DNA from: Flavobacterium sp. LC2016-01
GTDB lineage: Bacteria > Bacteroidota > Bacteroidia > Flavobacteriales > Flavobacteriaceae
DNA length: 64,000 bases
Assembly: GCF_009711135.1 (NCBI RefSeq)
Contig: NZ_WMIC01000002.1
Location: 124,001 to 188,000, forward strand
Reading direction: 5' to 3'
The notes beneath the pieces are model-generated. The model was not told the origin of the DNA. It did not search any database and saw only the letters and a list, made by a program, of their open reading frames with translations. Numbering within the stretch: the first letter of the stretch is position 1; every line of letters starts with the position of its first letter. Both the position numbers and the translations under genes were made by a program. Positions 52,925 through 62,199 of the stretch are shown in pieces.

Positions 52925-53977
52925 TTACACAATTGCCTTCACAACCGCTTTTGGCGCTTCTTTACGAGTTCCGTCGAAACCGTCTACTCCTGAAACTGTT
53001 GTATATTTCAATACGTATTTTTTACCCGGATTGATGATTCCGTATGCAGCCTGACACATTAAAGTTGCTTCGTGGAAACCACAAAGAATCAGCTTTAATT
53101 TTCCTGGATACGTGTTGATATCTCCAATAGCGAAGATTCCCGGAATGTTAGTCTGGTAATCTAATGCATTGTTTACTTTGATGGCATTTTTCTCGATTTC
53201 TAATCCCCAGTCTCCAATTGGACCTAATTTTGGCGTTAATCCGAAAAGTGGAATGAAATAATCGGTTTCAATTTTACGGTGTGCTCCGTTTTCTTCGATG
53301 TCTAATGATTCAACATGCTCAGCGCCATTGATTCCGATAACTTCTGCAGGTGTAATTAATTTGATTTTTCCTGCTGTTTTTAATTCTTGTACTTTTTCTA
53401 CAGAATCAAGAGCTCCTCTAAATTCATTTCTTCTGTGAATTAAAGTTACTTCTGAAGCTACATTTGCCAGGAAAATACTCCAGTCTAAAGCTGAATCTCC
53501 TCCTCCTGCAATTACAACTTTTTTATCTCTGAATTTCTCCGGATTTTTAATGAAGTATTTTACTCCTTTATCTTCATAAAACTCGATATCTTCAATAAGT
53601 GGTTTACGAGGCTCAAAACTTCCTAAACCTCCCGCAATTGCGATAACTGGCGCGTGAAATTTAGTTCCTTTATTTGAAGTTACAATGAAAGATCCGTCTT
53701 CTTGTTTGTCGATGGTTTCAGCACGTTCTCCTAATGTAAAACCTGGTTCAAACTGCTTAATTTGTTCCATTAAACCATCCACTAAATCTCCTGCTAAAAC
53801 TTCTGGAAATCCCGGAATATCATAAATAGGTTTCTTAGGATATAATTCTGAAAGCTGTCCTCCTGGCTGAGGCAACGCATCTAAAATGTGGCATTTTAAT
53901 TTTAATAATCCTGCCTCGAAAACGGCAAATAAACCTGTTGGGCCTGCTCCAATTATAAGTATATCTGTTTTAATCAT
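52925..53977 (-). CDS. Ferredoxin-NADP+ reductase, thioredoxin-reductase-like type
   Basis: 350 residues. FAD GxGxxG motif GAGPTGL, then PGGQLSELYPKK, an NADPH-binding GGGDSALD motif, and a C-terminal GDINTYPGK with FAD. There is no CxxC redox pair, which separates it from thioredoxin reductase and matches the bacterial type 2 FNR family. It would reduce ferredoxin for the adjacent siroheme sulfite reductase. It ends the cys operon. Confidence 0.88.
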   Translation of the reverse strand: MIKTDILIIGAGPTGLFAVFEAGLLKLKCHILDALPQPGGQLSELYPKKPIYDIPGFPEVLAGDLVDGLMEQIKQFEPGFTLGERAETIDKQEDGSFIVTSNKGTKFHAPVIAIAGGLGSFEPRKPLIEDIEFYEDKGVKYFIKNPEKFRDKKVVIAGGGDSALDWSIFLANVASEVTLIHRRNEFRGALDSVEKVQELKTAGKIKLITPAEVIGINGAEHVESLDIEENGAHRKIETDYFIPLFGLTPKLGPIGDWGLEIEKNAIKVNNALDYQTNIPGIFAIGDINTYPGKLKLILCGFHEATLMCQAAYGIINPGKKYVLKYTTVSGVDGFDGTRKEAPKAVVKAIV

Positions 53978-54074
53978 TATGGTTGTTGTTTATAATCATT
54001 CTTAATAATACAAAGAAACGAATAATTTATTCTTTAATCAATGATTTTTATCATTGATTTCTTTGTTCAATTTT

Positions 54075-54656
54075 CTACTCTTTATTTTTTAATGAAGAGG
54101 TAATCTCATTCATTCTTTTAACCTTTTCTTCAAAATTACCTTTTAAGGTTTTTCGGTATTCATTCAGATTTTCAACCATTTGATTGATATCTTCCGGAAT
54201 TACTTCTTCGAAAAACTCACGCAATCTCTTTGCCGTTGTTGGTGATTTTCCGTTGGTTGAAATGGCAATTTTCACATTTCCTTTCGTTACGATTCCACCT
54301 AAATAATAATCGCATAAATCGGGCGTGTCGGCGATATTGCAAATCAAATAGCGTTTTCTCGATAATTCGTAAACTCTTTTATTTACTTTTAAATCGTCTG
54401 TACACGCAATTACCATGTGACGTTTTTTGAGCATTTTCTTTTTGAACTTCGATTTTGTCAATTTAATCGAAGGATGATTTTCAGCTAAAACTTTAATTTC
54501 TAAATGAAATTCTTTTGCTACTACCTCAACATTTGCATTCGGACTTGACTTTAGCAAGAAAGAAAGCTTTTCCAATCCTACATTTCCTCCGCCCACAATT
54601 AAAACGTTCAAGTTGTGAAGTTTCAGGAATATGGGATATAATTCGTTCTGTTCCAT
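54075..54656 (-). CDS. Precorrin-2 dehydrogenase/sirohydrochlorin ferrochelatase (Met8/CysG-N type)
   Basis: 193 residues with an NAD-binding GGGNVGLEKL motif near the N-terminus, IACTDDLKVNKRV, and the conserved NGKSPTTAKRLREFFEE near residue 135-150. The enzyme oxidises precorrin-2 and inserts iron to make siroheme, needed by the sulfite reductase two genes upstream. The C-terminal methylase of CysG is absent, and that function is the separate cobA gene. It is 97 bases before the FNR gene. Confidence 0.9.
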   Translation of the reverse strand: MEQNELYPIFLKLHNLNVLIVGGGNVGLEKLSFLLKSSPNANVEVVAKEFHLEIKVLAENHPSIKLTKSKFKKKMLKKRHMVIACTDDLKVNKRVYELSRKRYLICNIADTPDLCDYYLGGIVTKGNVKIAISTNGKSPTTAKRLREFFEEVIPEDINQMVENLNEYRKTLKGNFEEKVKRMNEITSSLKNKE

Positions 54657-54722
54657 TTTAATTTAATTTCATCTAAACAAAATTAGATGATTTTTTGATG
54701 AATATTGAATTAAATATCCATG

Positions 54723-54843
54723 CGTTCCCGAGGTTGAAACCTCGGGCTATGTTTTCCAATCTTTCGTCTTATTTCCCAGATTAAAATCCAACGTTATTAC
54801 CATGCGTACATCGGGTTGAAACCCGACGCTACAATATGAACCG
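54723..54843. repeat. REP-like palindromes between cobA and siroheme synthase gene
   Basis: Three short stem-loops in a row: CCCGAGG-TTGAAA-CCTCGGG (54728 on), TCGGGTTGAAACCCGA (54808 on) and GTTCC-TTCG-GAAC (54840 region). This resembles REP units mobilised by RAYT transposases in Bacteroidetes; no transposase is in the window. Confidence 0.6.
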
Positions 54844-54856
54844 TTCCTTCGGAACT

Positions 54857-55630
54857 TTATCTTGCGATTTCTTTTGATAGAAATTCTTCGTAAAAACCTT
54901 TTAATTTGTTGCTTTCTCTGACAACTTCGCCTAGAACAATAATCGCTGGCGAACCTAATTCTTTTTCTTTTACAATATTTAGAATCGAATCTACTGTTCC
55001 TACGCCCACTTTTTCTTCTGCTGTTGTTCCGTTTTGGATGATCGCAACGGGCAAATTTCCTTTGTCTTCTTTTTGAAACAAATCGATGATTTGAGGCAAT
55101 TTGTGCATTCCCATCAAAATCACTACGGTTGCTGATGATTTGGCTGATAAAGCAATATCCAAAGATAATTTTCTATCAGAAGTTGTTCCCGTAATTGCCC
55201 AAAAGCTTTCTGAAACTCCTCTTTTTGTAATCGAAATTCCCTGACTTGCAGGAACAGCTACTACTGATGAAATTCCGGGAACTACGATGGTTTCTATTCC
55301 GAAACTTTCTGCAAATTCCACTTCTTCGCTTCCTCTTCCAAAAATAAATGGATCTCCACCTTTTAACCGAACTACATTTCCGTAAGTCAAAGCATTATCC
55401 ACAATTAATTGATTGATTTGATCTTGCGTGTAAGCATGATTTCCGATTCTTTTTCCAACAAAAATTCTAATTGCACTTTTTGGTGCGTAATCCAGAATTT
55501 CTTCGTTGGCCAAAGCATCGTACAAAACCACATTCGCTTCAGCTAGTGCTTTTACGGCTTTCAGCGTAAGCAAATCAGGATCGCCGGGACCTGCGCCAAC
55601 TAAAGTTATTTTGGGTTTGATATTAAGCAT
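54857..55630 (-). CDS. cobA: Uroporphyrinogen-III C-methyltransferase
   Basis: 257-residue SAM-dependent methylase making precorrin-2. The N-terminal signature VGAGPGDPDLLTLKAVKAL, the SAM-site VRLKGGDPFIFGRG and VPGISSVVAVPASQGI are all there. Its start overlaps the sulfite reductase stop by 8 bases, so the two are translationally coupled, fitting siroheme supply to that enzyme. Confidence 0.95.
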   Translation of the reverse strand: MLNIKPKITLVGAGPGDPDLLTLKAVKALAEANVVLYDALANEEILDYAPKSAIRIFVGKRIGNHAYTQDQINQLIVDNALTYGNVVRLKGGDPFIFGRGSEEVEFAESFGIETIVVPGISSVVAVPASQGISITKRGVSESFWAITGTTSDRKLSLDIALSAKSSATVVILMGMHKLPQIIDLFQKEDKGNLPVAIIQNGTTAEEKVGVGTVDSILNIVKEKELGSPAIIVLGEVVRESNKLKGFYEEFLSKEIAR

Positions 55631-57713
55631 TTGCTAATTCTTGAGCTCTGTATTTTTCGATGGTATCAAAAAATGAAATTCCTTGTTGAATGTATGCTTT
55701 TGCAAATGCTTCTGAAGGCTCATTTTGATTGATTTGATATACCAATTCTCTGAATGTTGTTGCCAATTCTATTTTAGAACTTGCAATGAAAACAGTGTCG
55801 AATAAGTCTACAATTCCTGCGTGATTATTTGTTTTTTCATTTTCAGCAAGCAATAATGCTTTAGCACCATTTACAAATCCTGCATAAGCGTGATAAATTG
55901 CATCTGACCATTTTCCTTCGTCGAAAGATTCTTGCGCGAATGTCAATTTATCTTTGGCTTCTAATAATAATGTAGCAACCAAATCAATAACAACTCCCGC
56001 ACATTCTCCCACTCCAACTGCTTTTACGTAATTGTCTGCGTTACCCCAATCTACAAAATCGGCTTCTGTTAAATTGGTAACATCAGCATACGGTTTTAAG
56101 ATTTCGTAAAAATATTTTTCTCCTTTTGCATCATAATAATCTAGGAATTTTTGTCCGCTTCCGTTAGCATCAAAATCATTTAAAATGGTACGCAACGCAT
56201 CTGGACCTCTACGACTAGGCACTTTAATTACTTTATCAGCAAAACGTCCAGCACCATTTCCTAATCTTCCTCCGCCCAATAAAACTTGTAAAGCTGGAGC
56301 TACTAGTTTTCCTGAGTTGATAGACATTCCCTGGAATCCAATTGCAGACATATTATGTTGTCCGCAAGCATTCATACAACCTGAAATTTTAATTTCGATT
56401 TCGCGGTTGTTTAAATACTGAGGATATTCTGCCGTTAAAACTCTTTCCAATTCTTCTGCAATACCGGTACTACTTGCAATCCCCAAATTACAAGTATCAG
56501 TACCCGGACATGCCGTAATATCTCCAACTGAATTATATCCTAGCTGAACAAAATCCAACTTCGCTAATTCTTGATAAAAGAAAGGAAGATTCTCCTCTTT
56601 TATGTGACGTATTACAATATTTTGACGCAATGAAAAACGTAATTCATTTGCTCCGTAATTCTTAATTAAAGCGGCTAATAATCTGGCTTTATCCGTATAA
56701 AAATCTCCTAATAAAACTTTGATCCCGATAGCGTAATAACCGTCTTGTTTCTGTTTGATTACATTCGAATTTTTCCACGCTTCATACGCTTTTGTATCTT
56801 CGATTGTAACTTGAGGAACTTCTAATAACGGCGCTGTAATTGGACCTTCAAAAGCGGTTGTATCAATTTCGTATGTTTCAAAAGCGATGGCTTTTTTCTC
56901 TTGTTCAACCAGATCAAGGAAAACATCTCTTCCCATTTCTTTGATTAAGAATTTCATACGCGCTTTCATTCTTTTTGCACGTTCTCCGTATCTGTCAAAA
57001 ATACGGATGATTCCTTCTGCCGTTGGAATGATTTCGTTTACTGGAACGAATTCCGAAAGCAATTCAGCATGTGCTGGCTGAGATCCTAAACCTCCTCCAA
57101 ACATGATTTTGAATCCGCGTTGCCCATCTTTAATTTTCGGAATAAATCCTAAATCGTGTAAATAACTCAAAGCCGTATCTTCATCTGAAGAGGAGAACGA
57201 AATTTTGAATTTACGTCCCATTTCCTGACAAATTGGATTTCTTAACAGATATTGGAAAAGTCCGTGTGCATAAGGCGAAACATCAAATGGTTCGTTTACG
57301 TCAACTCCAGCTAATTCGCTTCCTGTAATATTTCTAACAGTATTTCCACAAGCTTCACGAAGCGTAATATCGTCTTTAGCCAAATCTGCCCAAAGCTCAG
57401 GAGTTCTGTCTAAACTCACATAGTGAATCTGGATATCCTGACGCGTTGTAATGTGCAAACGTCCTGTAGAATATTCATCAGAAACCTGAGTGATGCGCAC
57501 TAATTGCTCGCTGGTTACTTTACCATAAGGCAATTTGATACGAATCATCTGAACACCTTCCTGACGTTGCCCGTAGATTCCACGCGCTAAACGAAGACTA
57601 CGAAAACGCTCATCATCAATTTTTCCTCCACGGAATAAATGAATCTTTTTTTCTAATTCGATAATCTCTCTTTGAACTATCGGATTTTCTATTTCTGTTC
57701 TAAAACTTTCCAT
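55623..57713 (-). CDS. Siroheme sulfite (nitrite) reductase with C-terminal HEPN-like domain
   Basis: 696 residues. Two nitrite/sulfite reductase repeats (ferredoxin-like plus [4Fe-4S] domains) occupy about 1-560. The cluster and siroheme ligands are in CPGTDTCNLG (about 400-407) and SGCMNACGQH (about 445-449). Residues 570-690 form an all-helical domain (LLLEAKDKLTFAQESFDEGK, AIYHAYAGFVNGAKALLLAEN) typical of HEPN, which is unusual for this enzyme class. Placement among cysD, cysN, cysH and siroheme genes makes sulfite reduction the likely activity. Confidence 0.9.
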   Translation of the reverse strand: MESFRTEIENPIVQREIIELEKKIHLFRGGKIDDERFRSLRLARGIYGQRQEGVQMIRIKLPYGKVTSEQLVRITQVSDEYSTGRLHITTRQDIQIHYVSLDRTPELWADLAKDDITLREACGNTVRNITGSELAGVDVNEPFDVSPYAHGLFQYLLRNPICQEMGRKFKISFSSSDEDTALSYLHDLGFIPKIKDGQRGFKIMFGGGLGSQPAHAELLSEFVPVNEIIPTAEGIIRIFDRYGERAKRMKARMKFLIKEMGRDVFLDLVEQEKKAIAFETYEIDTTAFEGPITAPLLEVPQVTIEDTKAYEAWKNSNVIKQKQDGYYAIGIKVLLGDFYTDKARLLAALIKNYGANELRFSLRQNIVIRHIKEENLPFFYQELAKLDFVQLGYNSVGDITACPGTDTCNLGIASSTGIAEELERVLTAEYPQYLNNREIEIKISGCMNACGQHNMSAIGFQGMSINSGKLVAPALQVLLGGGRLGNGAGRFADKVIKVPSRRGPDALRTILNDFDANGSGQKFLDYYDAKGEKYFYEILKPYADVTNLTEADFVDWGNADNYVKAVGVGECAGVVIDLVATLLLEAKDKLTFAQESFDEGKWSDAIYHAYAGFVNGAKALLLAENEKTNNHAGIVDLFDTVFIASSKIELATTFRELVYQINQNEPSEAFAKAYIQQGISFFDTIEKYRAQELANA

Positions 57714-57795
57714 TTCTCTTTAGTTGTTGGTTGTCAGTTGCTGGTTGTTGGTTTGCTGGCAGAATATCTATCAACCAAAAACCATCAACTATCAA

Positions 57796-59040
57796 CTAGC
57801 GAATGAATCCTACTCCTGCTGTTGTGTTTGTTGCTGTATCAATTAAGATAAAAGCTCCGTTTGATTTGTTTTCGTTGTATGAATCAAAATATAACGGTTT
57901 ACTTAATTTGATCGTTACTTCTCCAATTTCGTTGATTGCTAATTGTGAAGCTTCTGTCGTTCCAGAGTAATCTGTAGCAATTGTATTTTTGATGCTTTCT
58001 ACTTTTGCTAAAACTCGGTTTGTATTGTGTTGTACCAAATATTTAGTTCCCGGAACCAGTTTTTTACTGTCCATCCAGCAAACTGTTGTGGTAATATCTT
58101 TTTCAATTTTTGGAAGCTCATCCGATTTTACAATCATATCACCTCTCGTCACATTGATATCATTTTCTAATTCGATTGTAATTGAAGATCCTGCAACAGC
58201 TTCGTCGAATGTTTTATCGAAAAAGTGAATTTTAGATACTTTTGATTCGGTTAAAGAAGGAAGAACCGTTACGGCATCTCCAACTTTAATGGAGTTTCCG
58301 TATAATTTTCCAGCGTAACCTCTAAAATCGTGGTATTCTTCTGTTTTTGGACGAATAACTGTCTGAACTGGAAAACGTGCTTTTCCTGCTTCAAAAACAT
58401 CAGAAGCATGTAATCCTTCTAAATGTTCCAAAACTGTTTGTCCGTCATACCAAGGCATGTTTTCTGATTGATCAACCACATTTCCGCCATTAATTGCACT
58501 TAACGGAATGTAACTTACGTTTTGTTCTTTGAATGTGCTTTTTGCATTTAATGCCTGAAAATCGGCTTTGATTTTATTGAAAACTTCTTCCGAATAATCA
58601 ACCAAATCCATTTTATTAATCGCTACAATTACCTCTTTTACTCTCAATAAATTATTGATAAAAAAGTGACGGTAAGTCTGCTCAATAACACCTTTTCTGG
58701 CATCAATCAAAATGATAGAAACCTGAGAAGTCGACGCTCCTGTAACCATATTTCTTGTATATTCTACGTGACCCGGAGTATCGGCAATAATGTAACTTTT
58801 CTTTGCAGTCGAAAAATAAATATGCGCAACATCAATTGTGATTCCTTGTTCTCTTTCCGCCACTAAACCATCAGTTGCCAAAGAAAAATCAAGATAATCG
58901 TATCCTTTTTGTTTACTGCTTTTTTCGATTGCTTCTATTTTATCAGTCGTCAATGATTTTGTATCATACAATAATCTCCCGATCAAAGTACTTTTTCCGT
59001 CATCTACACTTCCTGCTGTTGCTATTTTTAAAACTTCCAT
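57796..59040 (-). CDS. cysN: Sulfate adenylyltransferase subunit 1 (GTPase)
   Basis: 414-residue EF-Tu-like GTPase that drives ATP sulfurylase. G1 GSVDDGKSTLIGRLLYDTK, G2/G3 in GITIDVAHIYF and DTPGHVEYTRNM, G4 NKMDLVD, then two beta-barrel domains. No APS kinase (CysC) is fused at the C-terminus and none is nearby, so APS itself is the next substrate. It follows cysD by 157 bases that hold TTTCAAG word repeats. The upstream 82 bases before the sulfite reductase are word repeats too. Confidence 0.95.
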   Translation of the reverse strand: MEVLKIATAGSVDDGKSTLIGRLLYDTKSLTTDKIEAIEKSSKQKGYDYLDFSLATDGLVAEREQGITIDVAHIYFSTAKKSYIIADTPGHVEYTRNMVTGASTSQVSIILIDARKGVIEQTYRHFFINNLLRVKEVIVAINKMDLVDYSEEVFNKIKADFQALNAKSTFKEQNVSYIPLSAINGGNVVDQSENMPWYDGQTVLEHLEGLHASDVFEAGKARFPVQTVIRPKTEEYHDFRGYAGKLYGNSIKVGDAVTVLPSLTESKVSKIHFFDKTFDEAVAGSSITIELENDINVTRGDMIVKSDELPKIEKDITTTVCWMDSKKLVPGTKYLVQHNTNRVLAKVESIKNTIATDYSGTTEASQLAINEIGEVTIKLSKPLYFDSYNENKSNGAFILIDTATNTTAGVGFIR

Positions 59041-59197
59041 TCTGTATTTTTTGTTTCAAGTTTAAATTTTGTTTCAAGTTTCAAGTTGAAAAACTTTGTC
59101 TAAAATTTAAATCCGTATGTTTTTGTTTTCTTGATTTTTTCTTTTAAAATTCCGTTCCGAATTGCATTTACAATTAACAATTCATAATTAACAATTA

Positions 59198-60097
59198 TTA
59201 AAAGTATCCTTGTTGTTTTCTCTTTTCCATTGCAGCTTCAGAACGTTTGTCGTCGATTCTGGCTCCTCTTTCAGAAATGGTTGATTCTCTAATTTCGCCT
59301 ACAACTTCTTTGATTGTGGCTGCGTACGATTCAACTGCAGCGGTACAACTCATATCTCCAACGGTTCTGAAGCGAACAATTCTTTCTTCGATTTGTTCGT
59401 CTTCTTCCTGGTACACAAAAGGAGAATGCGACCAGATTAAACCGTCTCTCAAAAAAACTTTTCTTTTATGTGAAAAATAGATTGACGGAATTTCGATGTG
59501 TTCTTTTTCGATATAACTCCAAACATCTAATTCTGTCCAGTTTGAAATTGGGAAAACACGAACGTTTTGTCCGTTTTCAATTTTTCCATTCAAAATATCA
59601 AACAACTCTGGTCTTTGATTTTTTTCGTCCCATTGTCCGAAATCATCACGAACAGAGAAAATACGTTCTTTCGCTCTTGCTTTTTCTTCATCACGACGTG
59701 CGCCTCCAATACAAGCATCAAACTTAAATTCTTCAATTGCATCTAAAAGTGTTGTCGTTTGCAGGCTGTTTCTACTAGAATATTTCCCTGTTTCTTCCAC
59801 CACTTTTCCTTCATCAATAGCATCCTGAACATTGCGAACGATCAACTCTAAACCTAATTCTTCTACCAATTTATCTCTGAAAGCAATTGTTTCAGGGAAA
59901 TTATGTCCCGTATCAACGTGCAATAGAGGAAACGGAATCTTAGCAGGGAAAAATGCTTTTTGTGCCAAACGCACTAACGTGATAGAATCTTTTCCTCCTG
60001 AGAAAAGTAAAACCGGTTTGTCAAACTGTGAAATTACTTCTCTGAAAATGTATATCGCTTCACTCTCTAAAGCGTTTGTTTTTAATACTGAACTCAT
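59198..60097 (-). CDS. cysD: Sulfate adenylyltransferase subunit 2
   Basis: 299-residue PP-loop enzyme of the ATP sulfurylase complex. It activates sulfate to adenosine 5'-phosphosulfate with CysN. The PP-loop LFSGGKDSITLVRLA, the HVDTGHNFPE segment and CIGGARRDEEKARAKERIFSVRD are typical CysD. It ends in the conserved AAMEKRKQQGYF. Confidence 0.96.
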   Translation of the reverse strand: MSSVLKTNALESEAIYIFREVISQFDKPVLLFSGGKDSITLVRLAQKAFFPAKIPFPLLHVDTGHNFPETIAFRDKLVEELGLELIVRNVQDAIDEGKVVEETGKYSSRNSLQTTTLLDAIEEFKFDACIGGARRDEEKARAKERIFSVRDDFGQWDEKNQRPELFDILNGKIENGQNVRVFPISNWTELDVWSYIEKEHIEIPSIYFSHKRKVFLRDGLIWSHSPFVYQEEDEQIEERIVRFRTVGDMSCTAAVESYAATIKEVVGEIRESTISERGARIDDKRSEAAMEKRKQQGYF

Positions 60098-60247
60098 TGT
60101 TTTTTTGTTTGATATTTTGTGAGTTTCAAGTTTTAAGTTTCAGGTTTCAGGTTTCAAGTTCCCTGATCTAAAAAATCTTCACTCTTTATTCTATAATCTA
60201 TATTCTATTCTCTAGCAGAAGTCTTGCATCTTGCTTCTTTCTTCTAC

Positions 60248-60958
60248 TTACTCTTTCTTAGCGCTATGAAGCCCACACTCTTTATGGCTTGATTCCCACC
60301 ACCATCTTCCGGCTCTGATATCTTCACCAGGAAAAATGGCTCTTGTGCAAGGCGCACATCCAATACTTACAAAACCTTGTTTGTGTAATGCATTTTGCGG
60401 TACATTGTTTTCCGAAAGGTAAACTTCAACTTCTTCTAAAGTCCATTTTAACAACGGATTGAATTTTATGATTTCGAAGTTTCCATCATATTCAAACAGA
60501 TTTAAATCGTGTCTGTTTTCTGATTGTTCTGCTCTTAATCCCGTAATCCAAACTGAGTTTCCTGCCAAAGCTTTTCTTAACGGAACCACTTTACGAATAA
60601 AACAGCATTCTTTTCTATTCTCAACTGAATCGTAAAAGCTGTTTGGCCCTTTTGTTTTTAAAAGATTTTCTACCGCAGTCGCTTCTGGAAAAAAAACTTC
60701 AATAGGTCTTTTATACTTTTTTAATGTTTTATGAAAAACATCGTATGTTTCCTGAAATAATCTTCCGGTGTCCAATGTAAAAACGGTAATATCAGTATTG
60801 CTTTTTGCAATGAAATCTGTAATTACCTGATCTTCCTGACCAAAAGAAGTCGAGAAAATTACTTTTCCTGGAAATTCTTCTGCTAAAAAAACTAAAGTTT
60901 CGTCCAGCGAAAAATCTTTTGTTTTATCTAATAATTCTTGTACAATACTCGCACTCAT
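60248..60958 (-). CDS. cysH: Adenylyl-sulfate (APS) reductase, CysH family
   Basis: 236 residues: a PP-loop-derived fold with TFSTSFGQEDQVI-like start (FSTSFGQEDQVITDF), the sulfonucleotide Arg region KRPIEVFFPE, and paired cysteines CC (RKECCFIRK) plus CxxC (GCAPCTR). This set is the [4Fe-4S] signature of APS reductases; PAPS reductases lack the CC and CxxC. The catalytic Cys follows in HKECGLHSA. It reduces APS to sulfite with thioredoxin, agreeing with the absence of an APS kinase. It is 27 bases after the TauE gene. Confidence 0.93.
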   Translation of the reverse strand: MSASIVQELLDKTKDFSLDETLVFLAEEFPGKVIFSTSFGQEDQVITDFIAKSNTDITVFTLDTGRLFQETYDVFHKTLKKYKRPIEVFFPEATAVENLLKTKGPNSFYDSVENRKECCFIRKVVPLRKALAGNSVWITGLRAEQSENRHDLNLFEYDGNFEIIKFNPLLKWTLEEVEVYLSENNVPQNALHKQGFVSIGCAPCTRAIFPGEDIRAGRWWWESSHKECGLHSAKKE

Positions 60959-60985
60959 AATCTCTCTTCCTTTCTAAAATTATTT

Positions 60986-61888
60986 TTAAAATAACTTAGA
61001 TAATGTTTTTAAACTCAATAATATAATTAGAATCCCAACTGCAATCATCATTGGTTTTCTTTTGATTTTATTTACTAAATAAGCTCCTAATGGTGCTGAA
61101 ATTACGCCTCCTAAAATCAAACCAAAAATAACCTGCCAACCGTGAATTCCTCCAAAAAGCATAAATGTGATGCCGCTTGCAAATGAAATTGCAAACTCAG
61201 CTGCATTTACAGAACCTATCGTATATCGTGGATTTCTTCCTCTTCCTAATAACGTTGAAGTTACAATTGGCCCCCAGCCACCGCCACCAACCGCATCCAT
61301 AAAACCTCCAAAAGTGGCTAAATAACCCAACTTGGTTGTTTTCTTTTTTACAATCGTTTTTGCTAATGCTTTTCTTATAATAATAACCGCCAAAACAATC
61401 ATATAAACTGCAATGAATGGCTTTATAACATCTCCGTTAATCACATCAGACAATAAATAAGCTCCTGTAATAGAACCTAAAACACCCGGAATTAATAAAT
61501 GCTTTACCAGTTTTTTATTAATATTTCCGAATTTATGATGCGAAATTGCCGATGCCCCTGTTGTAAACATTTCTGCAACGTGAACTCCTGTACTGCTAAC
61601 AACTGGCGGAACTCCGTAAGCCAGCAAAAACGAAGTACAAGTTGCTCCATAACCCATTCCTAATGTTCCATCAACCAATTGAGCAAAAAGACCAATCGCA
61701 AAAAACACTAAAAACTCCTGGTTAAAACCTCCAATAAAGCCACTCCATGAAAACTCAGCGTAGTGATTAAAAATTAAGGCAGTCAACAAACCTACCAATA
61801 AAGCTACAGGCACTACAACCCATAATTTTTCTTTTAATGATGCATCAGACCTAACATCGTAATTATTGATTTTCAATTCTTTTTCCAT
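60986..61888 (-). CDS. TauE/SafE family permease of the cys operon
   Basis: 300-residue membrane protein with eight or nine helices in two repeats (LVDGTLGMGYGATCTSFLL and GGFMDAVGGGGWGPIVTSTLLGRG, the TauE glycine-rich signature). It is the first gene of the sulfate-assimilation operon, so it may import sulfate or handle sulfite rather than export sulfonates. It is preceded by a promoter with an operator-like palindrome. Confidence 0.9.
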   Translation of the reverse strand: MEKELKINNYDVRSDASLKEKLWVVVPVALLVGLLTALIFNHYAEFSWSGFIGGFNQEFLVFFAIGLFAQLVDGTLGMGYGATCTSFLLAYGVPPVVSSTGVHVAEMFTTGASAISHHKFGNINKKLVKHLLIPGVLGSITGAYLLSDVINGDVIKPFIAVYMIVLAVIIIRKALAKTIVKKKTTKLGYLATFGGFMDAVGGGGWGPIVTSTLLGRGRNPRYTIGSVNAAEFAISFASGITFMLFGGIHGWQVIFGLILGGVISAPLGAYLVNKIKRKPMMIAVGILIILLSLKTLSKLF

Positions 61889-61914
61889 ATCTCTGGATTG
61901 GCTTTTGATGCAAA

Positions 61915-61979
61915 ATCTATTACCCTATCGGGTTAATAGATTACTATGCAAAATTAATACTTATTTCTAAATATCAAAA
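61915..61979 (-). promoter_or_regulatory. Promoter and operator palindrome of the sulfate-assimilation operon
   Basis: On the minus strand: -33 TTTTG (61979-61975), an 18-base spacer, -7 TAATTTTG (61956-61949). Directly downstream is a 27-base imperfect palindrome (61941-61915), ATCTATTAACCC-n4-GGGTAATAGAT. Its position at the start of transcription is typical for a repressor site. A related half-site CTATAGGATAAT is at 62152-62163, before the second TauE gene. The gap 61889-62199 contains nothing else recognisable. Confidence 0.65.
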
Positions 61980-62199
61980 CATTATTTAATTTTTTTACAG
62001 CCCTAATTCTCTTTATGTTAAGTAAGCGGTATTTTTTTATAGTTTTATAAAATCGCTTCCTAAATTAAAAATCATACAACACTGTATTACAGCGAAATAA
62101 ACTAGTTATGACATTTGTTTACAAATATAGTATTTTAAAGTCTACCATATCTATAGGATAATTATAAAATTGTTATTATTTTTACGCCAAACTTTTTTT

